From Geothrix sp. SG200 (GTDB lineage: Bacteria; Acidobacteriota; Holophagae; Holophagales; Holophagaceae): a DNA stretch of 64,000 nt. The translations under genes were made by a program, and so were the position numbers. Where the stretch lies: the NCBI RefSeq assembly GCF_022808935.1, contig NZ_JAKZFR010000002.1, positions 124,001 to 188,000 of the forward strand. The letters are read 5' to 3'. Shown here piece by piece: positions 7,852 to 20,826 of this stretch (the first letter of the stretch is position 1; every line of letters starts with the position of its first letter). The notes beneath the pieces are model-generated. The model was given only the letters and a program-made list of their open reading frames with translations, had not been told where the DNA came from and ran no database searches.

Positions 7852-9975
7852 CTACTTCGTGATGCCCACCTGCTTCAGCATCCACGCCGTCTCGAAGGCC
7901 TTGTCCTTCAGGGCGTCGTAGCGGCCCGAGGCGCCGCCGTGGCCGGCGGGGTCCATCTTGATCTTCAGCAGCAGCGGGTTGGCGTCGGTCTTGAGGGTGC
8001 GGAGCTTGGCGACATACTTGGCGGGTTCCCAGTACATCACCTGGCTGTCGTTGAAGCTCGTGGTGACGAGGATGGCCGGGTAGGCCTTCTTCGCCAGGTT
8101 GTCGTAGGGGCTGTAGGCCCGCATGTAGGCGAAGGCAGCCTTCTCGTTGGGATTGCCCCACTCGAGGTACTCGCCCACGGTGAGCGGCAGGCTGGCATCC
8201 ATCATGGTGTTCATGACGTCCACGAAGGGCACGGCGCTATGGACGGCCTTGAAGAGGTCGGGCCGCAGGTTGGTGACGGCGCCCATGAGCAGGCCGCCGG
8301 CGCTGCCGCCCTCGATCACCAGGCGGTCCTTGCTCGTCCACGCCTCCTTCACCAGGAACTCGGCGGAGTCGATGAAGTCGGTGAAGGTGTTCATCTTCTT
8401 CATGAGCATGCCGTCGTCGTGCCAGGCCTCGCCCATCTCGTTCCCGCCGCGGATGTGGGCGATGACGTAGACCATGCCCCGGTCCAGCAGGCTGAGGCGG
8501 GGAATGGAGAAGGTGGCGGACATGCCGAAACCGTAGGAACCGTAGGCATACAGGAAGAGCGGCGCAGAGCCGTCCCGCTTCACACCTTTCTTGTAGACCA
8601 CGGACAGGGGCACCTTCGCGCCGTCCCGAGCCGTGGCCCAGAGGCGTTCCGTCGCGTACTGGGACTTGTCGTAGCCGCCCAGCACCTCGGTCTCCTTCAG
8701 GAGGGTCTGCTTCCCGGAAGCCATGTCGCAGTCGTAGATGCTCTGGGGCGTGATCATGGACTGGTAGGCGAACCGGAAGGCCCTGGCGGTGTATTCGGGC
8801 GTCCCGCCGGGGAAGGCCGCATACACCCGCTCGGGGAACGCCACATCCTTCCAGGCGCCGGTCTTGACGTCCTGAATCCTGAAGCAGTCCAGGCCTTCGT
8901 GCTTTTCGGCCACCACCAGGAAGTCGCGGAAAGGCTCGAGGCCCTCGATCAGCACATCCACCCGATGGGGGATGAAGGTCTTCCAGTGCTTGGGATCCGG
9001 CGTGGCCACCGGGGCGGTGACCACCCGGAAGTTCTTCGCCCCCTTGTTGGTGCGGATGTAGAAGGTCCCCTCCCGGTGCTCCACGTCGTACTTGTGGCCC
9101 TTTTCCCGGGGCAGGAGGACCTTGAAGGTGCCAAGGGGCTTGGACGCGGCCAGATACCGGCTCTCCCAGGTATCCGTGGACTGGCTTTCCATCAGGAGGA
9201 ACTTCCGGTCCTTCGTCCGCCCCACTCCGATGCGGTACAGCTCGTCCTTCTCCTCGTAGACCAGCTCCGGCTTGCCACCCTTGAGGTCCAGCCGCCAGAG
9301 CTGGTTGGAGCGCTTGGTGACATCGTCTTCCGTGACGAAGAAGAGGTGCCGGGAATCCGCCGCCCATGTGAAGGAGGTCACCCGCTCGGCGAGCGGGCTG
9401 CTGACCTTGCCCGAGGCCAGGTCCTTCGTGAAGAGCTTGTACTGGCGGAAGCCTGTGGCATCCGTGCTGTACAGCAGGGTGCGGTCGTCGTCGCTCACGG
9501 ACATGCCGCCCAGGCCCAGGAACTTCAGCCCCTTCGCCAGCTCGTTCTGATCCAGCAGGACCTCTTCGGCGGTCTTCTCGTCGTAGGCCCCGTCCTTTCC
9601 AGCCTTCCGGCGGCACTGGATGGGGTACTGCTTCCCCTCTTCCGTGCGGGCGTAGTAGTAGAAGGCACCGCGGCGGACAGGGACGCTGAGATCCGTCTGC
9701 TTGATGCGGCCCAGCATCTCCTTGTAGAGAGCCTCGGAGAAGGGCTGGAGGTCCTTGGTCATGGCCTCGGTGTAGGCGTTCTCGGCATTCAGGTAGGCCA
9801 CCACCTCGGGATTGGCCTTCTCCCGCAGCCAGAACCAGGGATCGTTCACCGTCTCCCCATGCCAGAGGCTCGTGTGGGCCTTCTGAGGGGCGACGGGAGG
9901 CTTGGGGGCAGGATCGGCAGCCATGAGCAATCCGCAGGCGAGTAAGGTAACGGGAATATGAAATAATCGGTGCAT
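7852..9975 (-). CDS. ptrB: S9 family peptidase, oligopeptidase B-like
   Basis: 707-residue serine peptidase with the beta-propeller plus alpha/beta-hydrolase build of the prolyl oligopeptidase family. The nucleophile is in EGGSAGGLLMG (Ser about 557), the Asp in FNDSQVMYWEP (about 642) and the His in PAGHGGASGRYD (about 677); these segments and DPWFWLREKANPEVVAYL near the N-terminus are typical of oligopeptidase B, which cuts after Arg/Lys in small peptides. Residues 1-20 form a signal peptide (HIPVTLLACGLLMAA) that could be read either by signal peptidase I after MAA or, less likely, as a lipobox LLAC. So it is probably periplasmic, unlike cytosolic E. coli PtrB. The ATG at 9975 has GTGAGGG upstream. 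Confidence 0.88.
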   Translation of the reverse strand: MHRLFHIPVTLLACGLLMAADPAPKPPVAPQKAHTSLWHGETVNDPWFWLREKANPEVVAYLNAENAYTEAMTKDLQPFSEALYKEMLGRIKQTDLSVPVRRGAFYYYARTEEGKQYPIQCRRKAGKDGAYDEKTAEEVLLDQNELAKGLKFLGLGGMSVSDDDRTLLYSTDATGFRQYKLFTKDLASGKVSSPLAERVTSFTWAADSRHLFFVTEDDVTKRSNQLWRLDLKGGKPELVYEEKDELYRIGVGRTKDRKFLLMESQSTDTWESRYLAASKPLGTFKVLLPREKGHKYDVEHREGTFYIRTNKGAKNFRVVTAPVATPDPKHWKTFIPHRVDVLIEGLEPFRDFLVVAEKHEGLDCFRIQDVKTGAWKDVAFPERVYAAFPGGTPEYTARAFRFAYQSMITPQSIYDCDMASGKQTLLKETEVLGGYDKSQYATERLWATARDGAKVPLSVVYKKGVKRDGSAPLFLYAYGSYGFGMSATFSIPRLSLLDRGMVYVIAHIRGGNEMGEAWHDDGMLMKKMNTFTDFIDSAEFLVKEAWTSKDRLVIEGGSAGGLLMGAVTNLRPDLFKAVHSAVPFVDVMNTMMDASLPLTVGEYLEWGNPNEKAAFAYMRAYSPYDNLAKKAYPAILVTTSFNDSQVMYWEPAKYVAKLRTLKTDANPLLLKIKMDPAGHGGASGRYDALKDKAFETAWMLKQVGITK

Positions 9976-10002
9976 GGAAATACCCTCACGACACAAGGTA
10001 TC

Positions 10003-10038
10003 ACACAAGAAGGGGCCCCGCAGGGCCCCTTCTTGTGT
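10003..10038 (-). terminator. Terminator of hppA
   Basis: Perfect 16-bp stem (10003-10018 with 10023-10038) and a four-base loop, located 25 bases beyond the hppA stop and before the ptrB start. Confidence 0.85.
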
Positions 10039-10062
10039 TCGTCCGCCTCGACGGCGGAGGTC

Positions 10063-12546
<2,484 letters not shown>

Positions 12547-12689
12547 GGTTGTTCCTCCAGATGGGTTAAGGAGAGGGAGAATGGAAAGCTGAATCGGCTG
12601 GAAGCAGGACGGACATGGTGGCCTGTGCGGAAGCTGCACGAGCCCCACGCGGGGGCGATCCACCAAAGATCGTGTCTAGATCGGGCTTG

Positions 12690-12719
12690 ATTTTAGCGGA
12701 CGGCGGATTGCAAACGCAA
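12690..12719 (-). promoter_or_regulatory. Likely sigma-70 promoter of hppA
   Basis: On the minus strand TTGCGT (12714-12719), 18-base spacer, TAAAAT (12690-12695), giving a leader of about 135 bases to the hppA ATG. Confidence 0.55.
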
Positions 12720-12809
12720 GACTTCAGGCCGCCCTCCAAACCAAGGTCCCATCAGGGTGGGACTGGACGATGCCCATTGTCACAGCTTGCCTTGCTCCAG
12801 CATTAGCAC

Positions 12810-12838
12810 TTGGGAATCGAGGATCGTCCGAAGATAAT
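12810..12838 (+). promoter_or_regulatory. Likely sigma-70 promoter of the sdh operon
   Basis: TTGGGA at 12810-12815, exact 17-base spacer, GATAAT at 12833-12838, about 90 bases before the sdhC ATG. The 384-base gap between hppA and sdhC otherwise holds only this and the hppA promoter, with a GC-rich leader hairpin near 12870-12890. Confidence 0.6.
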
Positions 12839-12930
12839 CGGGTCAGATATGGCCTCGCCATTGAAAGAGGGCCCCGCCGCCAGACGCGGGCGCTCCGACC
12901 CACCTCCCCGTTTTTCAAAGGAGTCACCCT

Positions 12931-13626
12931 ATGTCCGTTGCTGAACAGAGCATCGCGGGCGCGGAAGCACGCGGCCACGGCTTCCTGGCCTCGTCGGTCG
13001 GCCGCAAGGTCGTCATGGCGGCCACCGGCGTCATCCTCTTCGGGTTCGTCACGGTCCACATGCTGGGCAACCTGACGTCCTACATGGGTGCCGAGGCGAT
13101 GAACCACTACGCCGAGTTCCTGCACACCATGATCCACGGCATGGGCATCTGGGTGTTCCGCGCCGTGCTACTCACCGCGGTTGGTCTCCACATCTGGGCC
13201 GCCACAACCCTCACACTGGACAACATGGCCGCCCGTCCCGTCGGCTACCGGAACCAGAAGAACATCGCCTCCACCTGGGCTTCCCGCACCATGCGGTGGA
13301 GCGGCGTCATCCTTGCCGTGTTCATCGTCTACCACCTCCTGCACCTCACCACCGGCACCGTCCATCCCAACTTCGACCACGCGAACCCCTACGCCAACTT
13401 CGTGAACGGCTTCAAAGTTCCCGCCGCGGCCGCCTTCTACATCGTGGCCCAGCTCTGCCTGGGCCTGCACATGTGGCACGGCGTGTGGAGCTGCACCCAG
13501 AGCTTCGGCCTGGCCCATCCCCGCTACGACAACCTGCGGCGAAACTTTGCCACCGGCCTGACCGTCCTCGTGGTGGGCGTGAACATCTCCTATCCCATCG
13601 CCGTCCTGACCGGCTTCATCCACTGA
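12931..13626 (+). CDS. sdhC: Succinate dehydrogenase/fumarate reductase cytochrome b subunit
   Basis: 231-residue membrane anchor with five hydrophobic segments and several membrane His residues suited to two haems b (for example [27 protein letters not shown]). This single-anchor design is that of the Bacillus/epsilon-type succinate:menaquinone oxidoreductases, consistent with the large SdhA and the absence of a separate SdhD. AAAGGAG precedes the ATG. First gene of sdhCAB; the next gene starts 16 bases on. Confidence 0.9.
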   Translation: MSVAEQSIAGAEARGHGFLASSVGRKVVMAATGVILFGFVTVHMLGNLTSYMGAEAMNHYAEFLHTMIHGMGIWVFRAVLLTAVGLHIWAATTLTLDNMAARPVGYRNQKNIASTWASRTMRWSGVILAVFIVYHLLHLTTGTVHPNFDHANPYANFVNGFKVPAAAAFYIVAQLCLGLHMWHGVWSCTQSFGLAHPRYDNLRRNFATGLTVLVVGVNISYPIAVLTGFIH

Positions 13627-13642
13627 TCCCAGGGAGCGCTCC

Positions 13643-15562
<1,920 letters not shown>

Positions 15563-15573
15563 GGACCTGAGCC

Positions 15574-16359
15574 ATGACCAAGAACCTCAATCTCACCCTC
15601 CACGTGTGGCGGCAGAAGAATGCCAAGTGCGACGGCAAGTTCGTCGAGTACCCCGCCGCGGACATCAGCCCCGACATGTCCTTCCTGGAGATGCTCGACG
15701 TCGTGAACGAAGGTCTCATCCGCAAGGGTGAGGAACCCATCACCTTCGACCACGACTGCCGCGAGGGCATCTGCGGCACCTGCAGCATGGTGATCAACGG
15801 ACGCCCCCACGGCCCCCGCGAGCGCACCACCACCTGCCAGCTGCACATGCGCAGCTTCAAGGACGGGGACAGCATCACCCTCGAGCCCTGGCGCGCCGAA
15901 GCCTTCCCGGTCATCAAGGACCTGATGGTGGACCGCGGCGCCTTCGACCGCATCATCGCGGCCGGCGGCTTCATCAGCGTGCCCACGGGCTCGCCCCAGG
16001 ATGCCAACGCCCTGCCCATCCCCAAGCAGAGCGCCGACCTCTCCATGGATGCCGCCGCCTGCATCGGTTGCGGCGCCTGCGTGGCCGCCTGCCCCAACGC
16101 CAGCGCCATGCTCTTCGTCTCCGCGAAGATCAGCCACCTGGGCCACCTGCCCCAGGGCCAGCCCGAGCGCCACCTCCGCGTCCGCGACATGATCGCCCAG
16201 ATGGACGCCGAGGAGTTCGGCACTTGCACCAACCACGGCGAGTGCGAAGCCGCCTGCCCCAAGGGCATCAAGATGGAGAACATCGCGCGCATGAACCGCG
16301 ACTTCATCAAGGCCAGCCTCACCTACCGTCCCGCCACCAGCGGCGGCGGCGTGGGCTGA
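15574..16359 (+). CDS. sdhB: Succinate dehydrogenase/fumarate reductase iron-sulfur subunit
   Basis: 261 residues carrying three clusters. The [2Fe-2S] Cys set is [10 protein letters not shown] plus a later TTCQLH. The C-terminal half has [13 protein letters not shown] and [15 protein letters not shown] for the [4Fe-4S] and [3Fe-4S] centres. It passes electrons from SdhA to SdhC. It lies 11 bases after sdhA and ends at a strong hairpin. Length fits the Bacillus-type subunit. Confidence 0.95.
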   Translation: MTKNLNLTLHVWRQKNAKCDGKFVEYPAADISPDMSFLEMLDVVNEGLIRKGEEPITFDHDCREGICGTCSMVINGRPHGPRERTTTCQLHMRSFKDGDSITLEPWRAEAFPVIKDLMVDRGAFDRIIAAGGFISVPTGSPQDANALPIPKQSADLSMDAAACIGCGACVAACPNASAMLFVSAKISHLGHLPQGQPERHLRVRDMIAQMDAEEFGTCTNHGECEAACPKGIKMENIARMNRDFIKASLTYRPATSGGGVG

Positions 16360-16377
16360 ACCTGCACGAACCACAAG

Positions 16378-16407
16378 AAAAGCGCCCGGCCCAGCCGGGC
16401 GCTTTTT
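16378..16407 (+). terminator. Terminator of sdhCAB (bidirectional with tatA)
   Basis: AAAAGCGCCCGGC, three-base loop, GCCGGGCGCTTTTTT. The A run on the left makes it usable from both strands. Confidence 0.9.
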
Positions 16408-16425
16408 TGATGCTCCGGTTCCGGT

Positions 16426-16611
16426 CTACTTCTTCTCCTTGTCGTCTGTCAGGTCCTCCTTGACCGAGTCCGTCAGCTCGCGGCTGGCCTTCTTGAACTC
16501 CTGGATGCCCCTCCCGAGACTCTTGCCCAGCTCGGGGAGCCTCGAAGGCCCGAAGAAGATCAGCAGTGCGATGCCGATCAGCAGGATTTCCATCGGTCCG
16601 AGGTTTCCCAT
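16426..16611 (-). CDS. tatA: Twin-arginine translocase TatA/E subunit
   Basis: 61 residues, one N-terminal membrane helix (PMEILLIGIALLIFFGPSRLPELGKSLG) followed by an amphipathic helix with GRGIQEFKKA and an acidic/basic tail ending DDKEKK. FGPSRLPELG is the hallmark hinge. It forms the pore-building component of the Tat exporter. tatB/tatC are not nearby. ATG start; convergent with sdhB. Confidence 0.92.
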   Translation of the reverse strand: MGNLGPMEILLIGIALLIFFGPSRLPELGKSLGRGIQEFKKASRELTDSVKEDLTDDKEKK

Positions 16612-16690
16612 AGCGCCCTCCAGCGATACTTGGATGGTTCAAGTGTCGGCTCCGGTGCCCGCGGGGAAACCCCAGGGTCGGGCCCGCAGC

Positions 16691-18583
16691 CTACTCCACC
16701 AGCGGCTCCACGTGATAGGGGATGGAGATCACGATGGTCTTGGGCTTCAGGAGCAGGGTGCCCTTGATCCGCCAGGCCGTCTGGTTGTGCAGCAGGTTCG
16801 CCCACCAGTGCCCGGTGACGAACTCGGGCAGGATGACTGTGGTGGTGTACTCCGGCTCCACCTGTCGCATGCGGTCCAGCTCGTTCACGATGGGCTCGAC
16901 GATCTTCCGGTAGGGGCTACGGATGGACCGGAGCGGAATCCCCTCGCAGTACCGCGGCCAGTCGGAGCGCAGCTTCTCCAGGGCGGCGCTGTCCCGGCCG
17001 TGCTCGTCGGGAAAGTCGATGGTCAGGGCCTCCACCTCGCCATGTCCGGCGATGACTTTCGCGTAGTTCAGGGCCTGCACCACGCCAGCGTGGATCCCGG
17101 AGACCAGCACGACCACACGGTTGCGGCGGGGCCCGAGGAAGTCCACCCGGCTGGCCGCGAGGATGGATTTGACCCGGATGTAGTGCCGGTGGATGTTGAA
17201 GAAGGTCACGACCATCAGCGGTACGAGCACGATGACGATCCACGCGCCGTGGGCGAACCGGGTGATGGCGATGACCAGCATGACGACAGACGTGGTGGCC
17301 GCCCCCAGCCCGTTGACCAGCGCCTTCGCCTGCCAGCCCTTCCCTTTCAGGCGGAACCACCGAAGCACCATGCCCGTCTGGCTGATGGTGAACCCCAGGA
17401 ACACGCCCACGGCGTACAGCGGCAGCAGGTGGTCCTCCTTCGCCCCGAAGAGCAGAACCAGGAACCCCGCTGCCAGGGACAGGATGAAGATCCCGTTGGA
17501 GAAGACCAGGCGGTCCCCCTGGCTCGTGAACTGGCGGGGGAGGAATCCGTCGCGGGCATGGAGCGCCGCCAGCCGGGGGAAATCCGCGTAGGCCGTGTTG
17601 GCGGCAAGCGCCAGGATGGCCATGGTGAAGCCGGTGGTGACGAGGTACACGAGCTTCGGGAGTCCATGCTCCGCACCGCCCAGGATGAGCCGGGTGAGCT
17701 GGGACAGCAGGGTCTCCGGAGCATCCGGGTGGTAGGTGAGGCCGTAATGGTTCGTCAGGTAGGTGATCCCCAGGAACATCGTCCCGAGGAGCGCCACCAT
17801 GCCGGTCATGGTCTTCGATGCATTGCGCGACACCGGATCCTTGAAGGCCGTGACGCCGTTGCTGATGGCCTCCACACCCGTCAGGGCGGTGCAGCCCGCG
17901 CTGTAGGCCCGGGCCAGCAGCCACACCGCCGCCAGCCGCGAGGTGCCTTCCAGGTGGGCGGTCGCGACGTGGGCAGTGGCCACGTCGTGACCCATGGCCA
18001 CGTTCCAGAAGCCCTTGGCCAGCAGGCCCACGATGCAGGCCACGAAGCCGTAGGTCGGCAGCGAGAAGACAAGGCCGCTCTCCTTCACGCCCCGCAGGTT
18101 CATGAGCGCGATGAAGGCGATGATGCCCTCGGCGAGGAAGATGCGATGGGGTTCCAGCCCCGGGAAGGCTGAGACGATGGCCGAAACGCCGGCCGAAACG
18201 GACACGGCCACGGTCAGGATGTAGTCGATCAGCAGCGAGGCGCCGGCTGTCTGGGCGGCGACTTCGCCCAGATTGTCCTTGGCCACCAGGTAGGCGCCGC
18301 CGCCGCTGGGGTAGGCATGGATCGTCTGCCGGTAGCTCACATTGAGGACCAGCAGCAGGGCCACGATGCCGAGGGCCACCCACCAGGACCAGCCCAATAC
18401 ACCGGCCCCAAATACGGCCACGGACGCCGTGAGGGGCGCCATGATCTCCTGGGTGCCATAGGCCACGGACGACAGCGCGTCCGAGCTGAACACCGCCAGG
18501 GCGATGGGATTGCTGATCCGGGTCTCGTGGCTTTCCTCGCTGGCCAGACGCCGGCCCAGGAGGAGGGTTCTGTAATTGGGCAT
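16691..18583 (-). CDS. APC superfamily permease, KimA-like potassium importer candidate
   Basis: 630 residues from the ATG at 18583 (SD-like CAGGAAC); a TTG at 18670 would add 29 residues with no clear family match. About 12 membrane segments fill residues 20-440, then a soluble C-terminal domain of about 180 residues. SSDALSSVAYGTQEI and the segment SYRQTIHAYPSGGGAYLVAK closely resemble Bacillus KimA (YdaO), a K+ uptake protein of the KUP branch of APC transporters. Placement back-to-back with kdp supports a K+ role, though an amino-acid substrate cannot be excluded. No ydaO-type c-di-AMP riboswitch is visible upstream; instead the shared inverted repeat at 18687-18775 may control it. Confidence 0.75.
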   Translation of the reverse strand: MPNYRTLLLGRRLASEESHETRISNPIALAVFSSDALSSVAYGTQEIMAPLTASVAVFGAGVLGWSWWVALGIVALLLVLNVSYRQTIHAYPSGGGAYLVAKDNLGEVAAQTAGASLLIDYILTVAVSVSAGVSAIVSAFPGLEPHRIFLAEGIIAFIALMNLRGVKESGLVFSLPTYGFVACIVGLLAKGFWNVAMGHDVATAHVATAHLEGTSRLAAVWLLARAYSAGCTALTGVEAISNGVTAFKDPVSRNASKTMTGMVALLGTMFLGITYLTNHYGLTYHPDAPETLLSQLTRLILGGAEHGLPKLVYLVTTGFTMAILALAANTAYADFPRLAALHARDGFLPRQFTSQGDRLVFSNGIFILSLAAGFLVLLFGAKEDHLLPLYAVGVFLGFTISQTGMVLRWFRLKGKGWQAKALVNGLGAATTSVVMLVIAITRFAHGAWIVIVLVPLMVVTFFNIHRHYIRVKSILAASRVDFLGPRRNRVVVLVSGIHAGVVQALNYAKVIAGHGEVEALTIDFPDEHGRDSAALEKLRSDWPRYCEGIPLRSIRSPYRKIVEPIVNELDRMRQVEPEYTTTVILPEFVTGHWWANLLHNQTAWRIKGTLLLKPKTIVISIPYHVEPLVE

Positions 18584-18686
18584 GACCGGGGTTCCTGGGA
18601 TGGCGGGTCCAGACGGGATGACGATGGGACCGGCCCGGTCCACCTGCTCCGGGGTCGGGCCAACCGACAAGAATGGCCAGGAACGG

Positions 18687-18775
18687 CGTTAAGAAGGCGT
18701 TAGGAATCCAGCCTAGAACGCCTGCCCCGACGACACCTCGATCGGTCCGCCTCAACTCCTAACAGCGTCTTAACG
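18687..18775. promoter_or_regulatory. Inverted pair of tandem GTTAAG/GTTAGG sites, candidate KdpE operators
   Basis: Left arm 18687-18704 is CGTTAAGAAGGCGTTAGG. Right arm 18758-18775, read on the minus strand, is CGTTAAGACGCTGTTAGG, matching at 15 of 18 positions. Each arm holds two half-sites 11 bases apart, the spacing expected for a response-regulator dimer of the OmpR/KdpE type. The arms flank the 53-base core between the divergent permease and kdp operon. Assignment to KdpE is inference. Confidence 0.6.
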
Positions 18776-18839
18776 GGGCTCGAACCATGCTGTCGGATCG
18801 GGTGCCCCCTCACGGACCAGGTCGCCCGCAGGAGTCTCT

Positions 18840-19034
18840 GTGCACCTCGTGATGCCATGGTTCTTCCCATTCGCCGCGTTGGCAGCCTGGCTGGGCCTCC
18901 GGGCCGCGCGCGCGCTCTGGAACGAGGGTGAGGGCGGACGCACCAGCGGCTGGTGGATGCTGATCCTGATGCTTCTTCCCTTCTTCTTCTGGTTGATCGC
19001 CCAGATCCAACCCCGGGAAGGAATGCTCCGATGA
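18840..19034 (+). CDS. Small two-helix membrane protein heading the kdp operon
   Basis: 64 residues starting at a GTG with AGGAG five bases before it; an ATG four codons in (18852) is possible. Two hydrophobic segments (VMPWFFPFAALAAWLGL and WWMLILMLLPFFFWLI) are separated by a short charged loop (RALWNEGEGGRTSG), followed by a polar tail. Its stop overlaps the kdpF start by ATGA, so it is translationally coupled to the pump. I do not recognise a family. Context suggests an extra accessory subunit or regulator of KdpFABC. Confidence 0.7.
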   Translation: MHLVMPWFFPFAALAAWLGLRAARALWNEGEGGRTSGWWMLILMLLPFFFWLIAQIQPREGMLR

Positions 19035-19123
19035 ACCTCACCCTCCTGCTGGCCTCTCTCCTGGCCCTGGGCCTTCTGGGCTACCTCACCTTCGCTCTGC
19101 TGAAGCCGGAGACGTTCCAATGA
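19031..19123 (+). CDS. kdpF: Potassium-transporting ATPase KdpF subunit
   Basis: 30 residues, one membrane helix (LTLLLASLLALGLLGYLTFALL) ending KPETFQ. The GYLTFALLKPE motif is the usual KdpF ending. It stabilises the KdpFABC complex in the inner membrane. Start ATG overlaps the stop of the small gene before it, and its own stop overlaps the kdpA start (ATGA at both joints). Confidence 0.88.
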   Translation: MNLTLLLASLLALGLLGYLTFALLKPETFQ

Positions 19124-20826
19124 GCCATGCCTGGTCCCAGAACCTGCTGTACCTGGCCCTGCTCCTGAGCCTGGCCTACCCCCTGGGAACCCACATGGCC
19201 AAGGTCCTTGAGGACGGGCGCACCCTCCTCCACCCGATCCTGCGCCCCCTCGAACGAGGCATCTATCGCCTCATGGGCATCCACGAGGACGATGAAATGG
19301 GCTGGAAGGCCTACGCCTGGTCCATCACCCTCATCAAGCTCCTCGGCCTGGCGGCGGTGTTCCTCCTGATGAAGACCCAAGCGGCCCTGCCCCTGAACCC
19401 CGAGCGCCAGGCCAACGTCGCCTCGGGCCTCTCCTTCAACACGGACGTCAGTTTCATCACCAACACCAATTGGCAGGCCTACGGCGGTGAAGCGACGCTG
19501 AGCTACCTCACCCAGATGCTGGGCCTCACGGTGCAGAACTTCATCTCCGCCGCGACCGGCATCGCGGTGCTGGCCGCGCTCGTCAGGGGCATCACGCGCC
19601 GCAGCGCCGCGGGCCTCGGGAATGCCTGGGTAGACCTGGTGCGCAGCACCCTCTATATCCTCCTACCCCTGTCCTTCGCCCTCGCCCTTTTCCTGGTCTC
19701 CCAGGGCGTCATCCAGAACCTGTCCGCCTACCTCCACACCGCTGGCGGACAGGTGCTCGCCATGGGCCCCGCGGCATCCCAGGTCGCGATCAAGATGCTC
19801 GGCACCAACGGCGGCGGGTTCTTCGGCGCCAACGCCGCCCATCCCTTCGAGAACAGCTCGCCGCTCTCGAATTTCGTCCAGATGCTGAGCATCCTCCTCA
19901 TCCCCGCGGCCCTCTGCGTGACCTTCGGGCACATGGTGAAGGATCGCCGCCAGGGCTGGGCGTTGCTGGCGGCCATGACCGTGATGTTCGTCGGGGCGCT
20001 GGCCGTCTGCACGCAGGCCGAGGTGAAGGGAAACCCTGCCCTGGACGGCCTGGGGATGACCCAGGTGGCCAGCCTCGATCAGCCGGGCGGGAACATGGAG
20101 GGCAAGGAACTGCGGTTCGGGCCCGGCGGATCTGCCCTGTGGGCAACGGCGACCACGGCAGCCTCCAACGGCTCCGTGAATGCCATGCATGACTCCTTCA
20201 CACCCCTGGGAGGCCTGGTCCCCCTGTGGCTCATGCAGCTGGGAGAGGTGGTCTTCGGCGGCGTCGGATCGGGGCTCTACGGCATGCTCATGTTCGCCCT
20301 GGTCGCCGTCTTCGTCGGCGGCCTCATGGTGGGCCGAACCCCCGAATACCTGGGCAAGAAGGTGGAGGCCTTCGAGATGAAGATGGCCTCCATCGCCATC
20401 CTCCTGCCTTGCGCCGCCGTGCTGATCGGGACGGCCATCTCTGTGCTCGTTCCGGCGGCCGTGGCCTCCGTGAGCAATCCCGGACCCCACGGCTTCAGCC
20501 AGATCCTCTACGCCTGGAGCAGCGCCTCCAACAACAACGGCAGCGCCTTCGCCGGCCTCAACACCAACACGCCCTTCTACAACAACGGGCTGGCCGTCGC
20601 CATGCTCCTGGGCCGCTTCGGCGTGATCTGGCCCGTGCTGGCCCTCGCCGGCTCCCTGGTGAAGAAGAAACACACACCCGAAGGCCTGGGCACCCTGCCC
20701 ACACACACCCCGCTCTTCGTCGGCGTGCTCATCGGGGTGGTGCTCCTGGTGGGTGCCCTCACCTTCATTCCTGCCCTGGCCCTGGGGCCGATTGCCGAAC
20801 ACCTGACCCTGAGGAGCATCCGATGA
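19120..20826 (+). CDS. kdpA: Potassium-transporting ATPase, K+-binding subunit
   Basis: 568 residues, about ten membrane helices, the channel-like subunit related to ion-channel folds. Filter loops are recognisable: [10 protein letters not shown] (about 112-121), [18 protein letters not shown] near 228-245, the TPLGGLVPL segment, and [15 protein letters not shown] near 470. It binds and conducts K+ toward KdpB. Length agrees with E. coli KdpA (557). Coupled to kdpF and kdpB by four-base overlaps. Confidence 0.96.
   Translation: MSHAWSQNLLYLALLLSLAYPLGTHMAKVLEDGRTLLHPILRPLERGIYRLMGIHEDDEMGWKAYAWSITLIKLLGLAAVFLLMKTQAALPLNPERQANVASGLSFNTDVSFITNTNWQAYGGEATLSYLTQMLGLTVQNFISAATGIAVLAALVRGITRRSAAGLGNAWVDLVRSTLYILLPLSFALALFLVSQGVIQNLSAYLHTAGGQVLAMGPAASQVAIKMLGTNGGGFFGANAAHPFENSSPLSNFVQMLSILLIPAALCVTFGHMVKDRRQGWALLAAMTVMFVGALAVCTQAEVKGNPALDGLGMTQVASLDQPGGNMEGKELRFGPGGSALWATATTAASNGSVNAMHDSFTPLGGLVPLWLMQLGEVVFGGVGSGLYGMLMFALVAVFVGGLMVGRTPEYLGKKVEAFEMKMASIAILLPCAAVLIGTAISVLVPAAVASVSNPGPHGFSQILYAWSSASNNNGSAFAGLNTNTPFYNNGLAVAMLLGRFGVIWPVLALAGSLVKKKHTPEGLGTLPTHTPLFVGVLIGVVLLVGALTFIPALALGPIAEHLTLRSIR

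Noticed and set aside
7789-9945. 718-residue plus-strand frame opposite ptrB
   Set aside because: Mirror frame of the S9 peptidase; length is due to GC-rich codon structure, and the opposite frame has all catalytic motifs.
16439-18172. 577-residue plus-strand frame opposite the KimA-like permease
   Set aside because: Antisense shadow spanning tatA and the permease, with no domain and no ribosome site.
18584-18670. TTG-started extension of the KimA-like permease
   Set aside because: Adds 29 Pro/Gly-rich residues without family likeness and starts 16 bases from the operator; kept only as an alternative.
18660-18840. c-di-AMP (ydaO) riboswitch upstream of the KimA-like gene
   Set aside because: None of the conserved riboswitch segments can be recognised; the gap is explained by the inverted operator pair.
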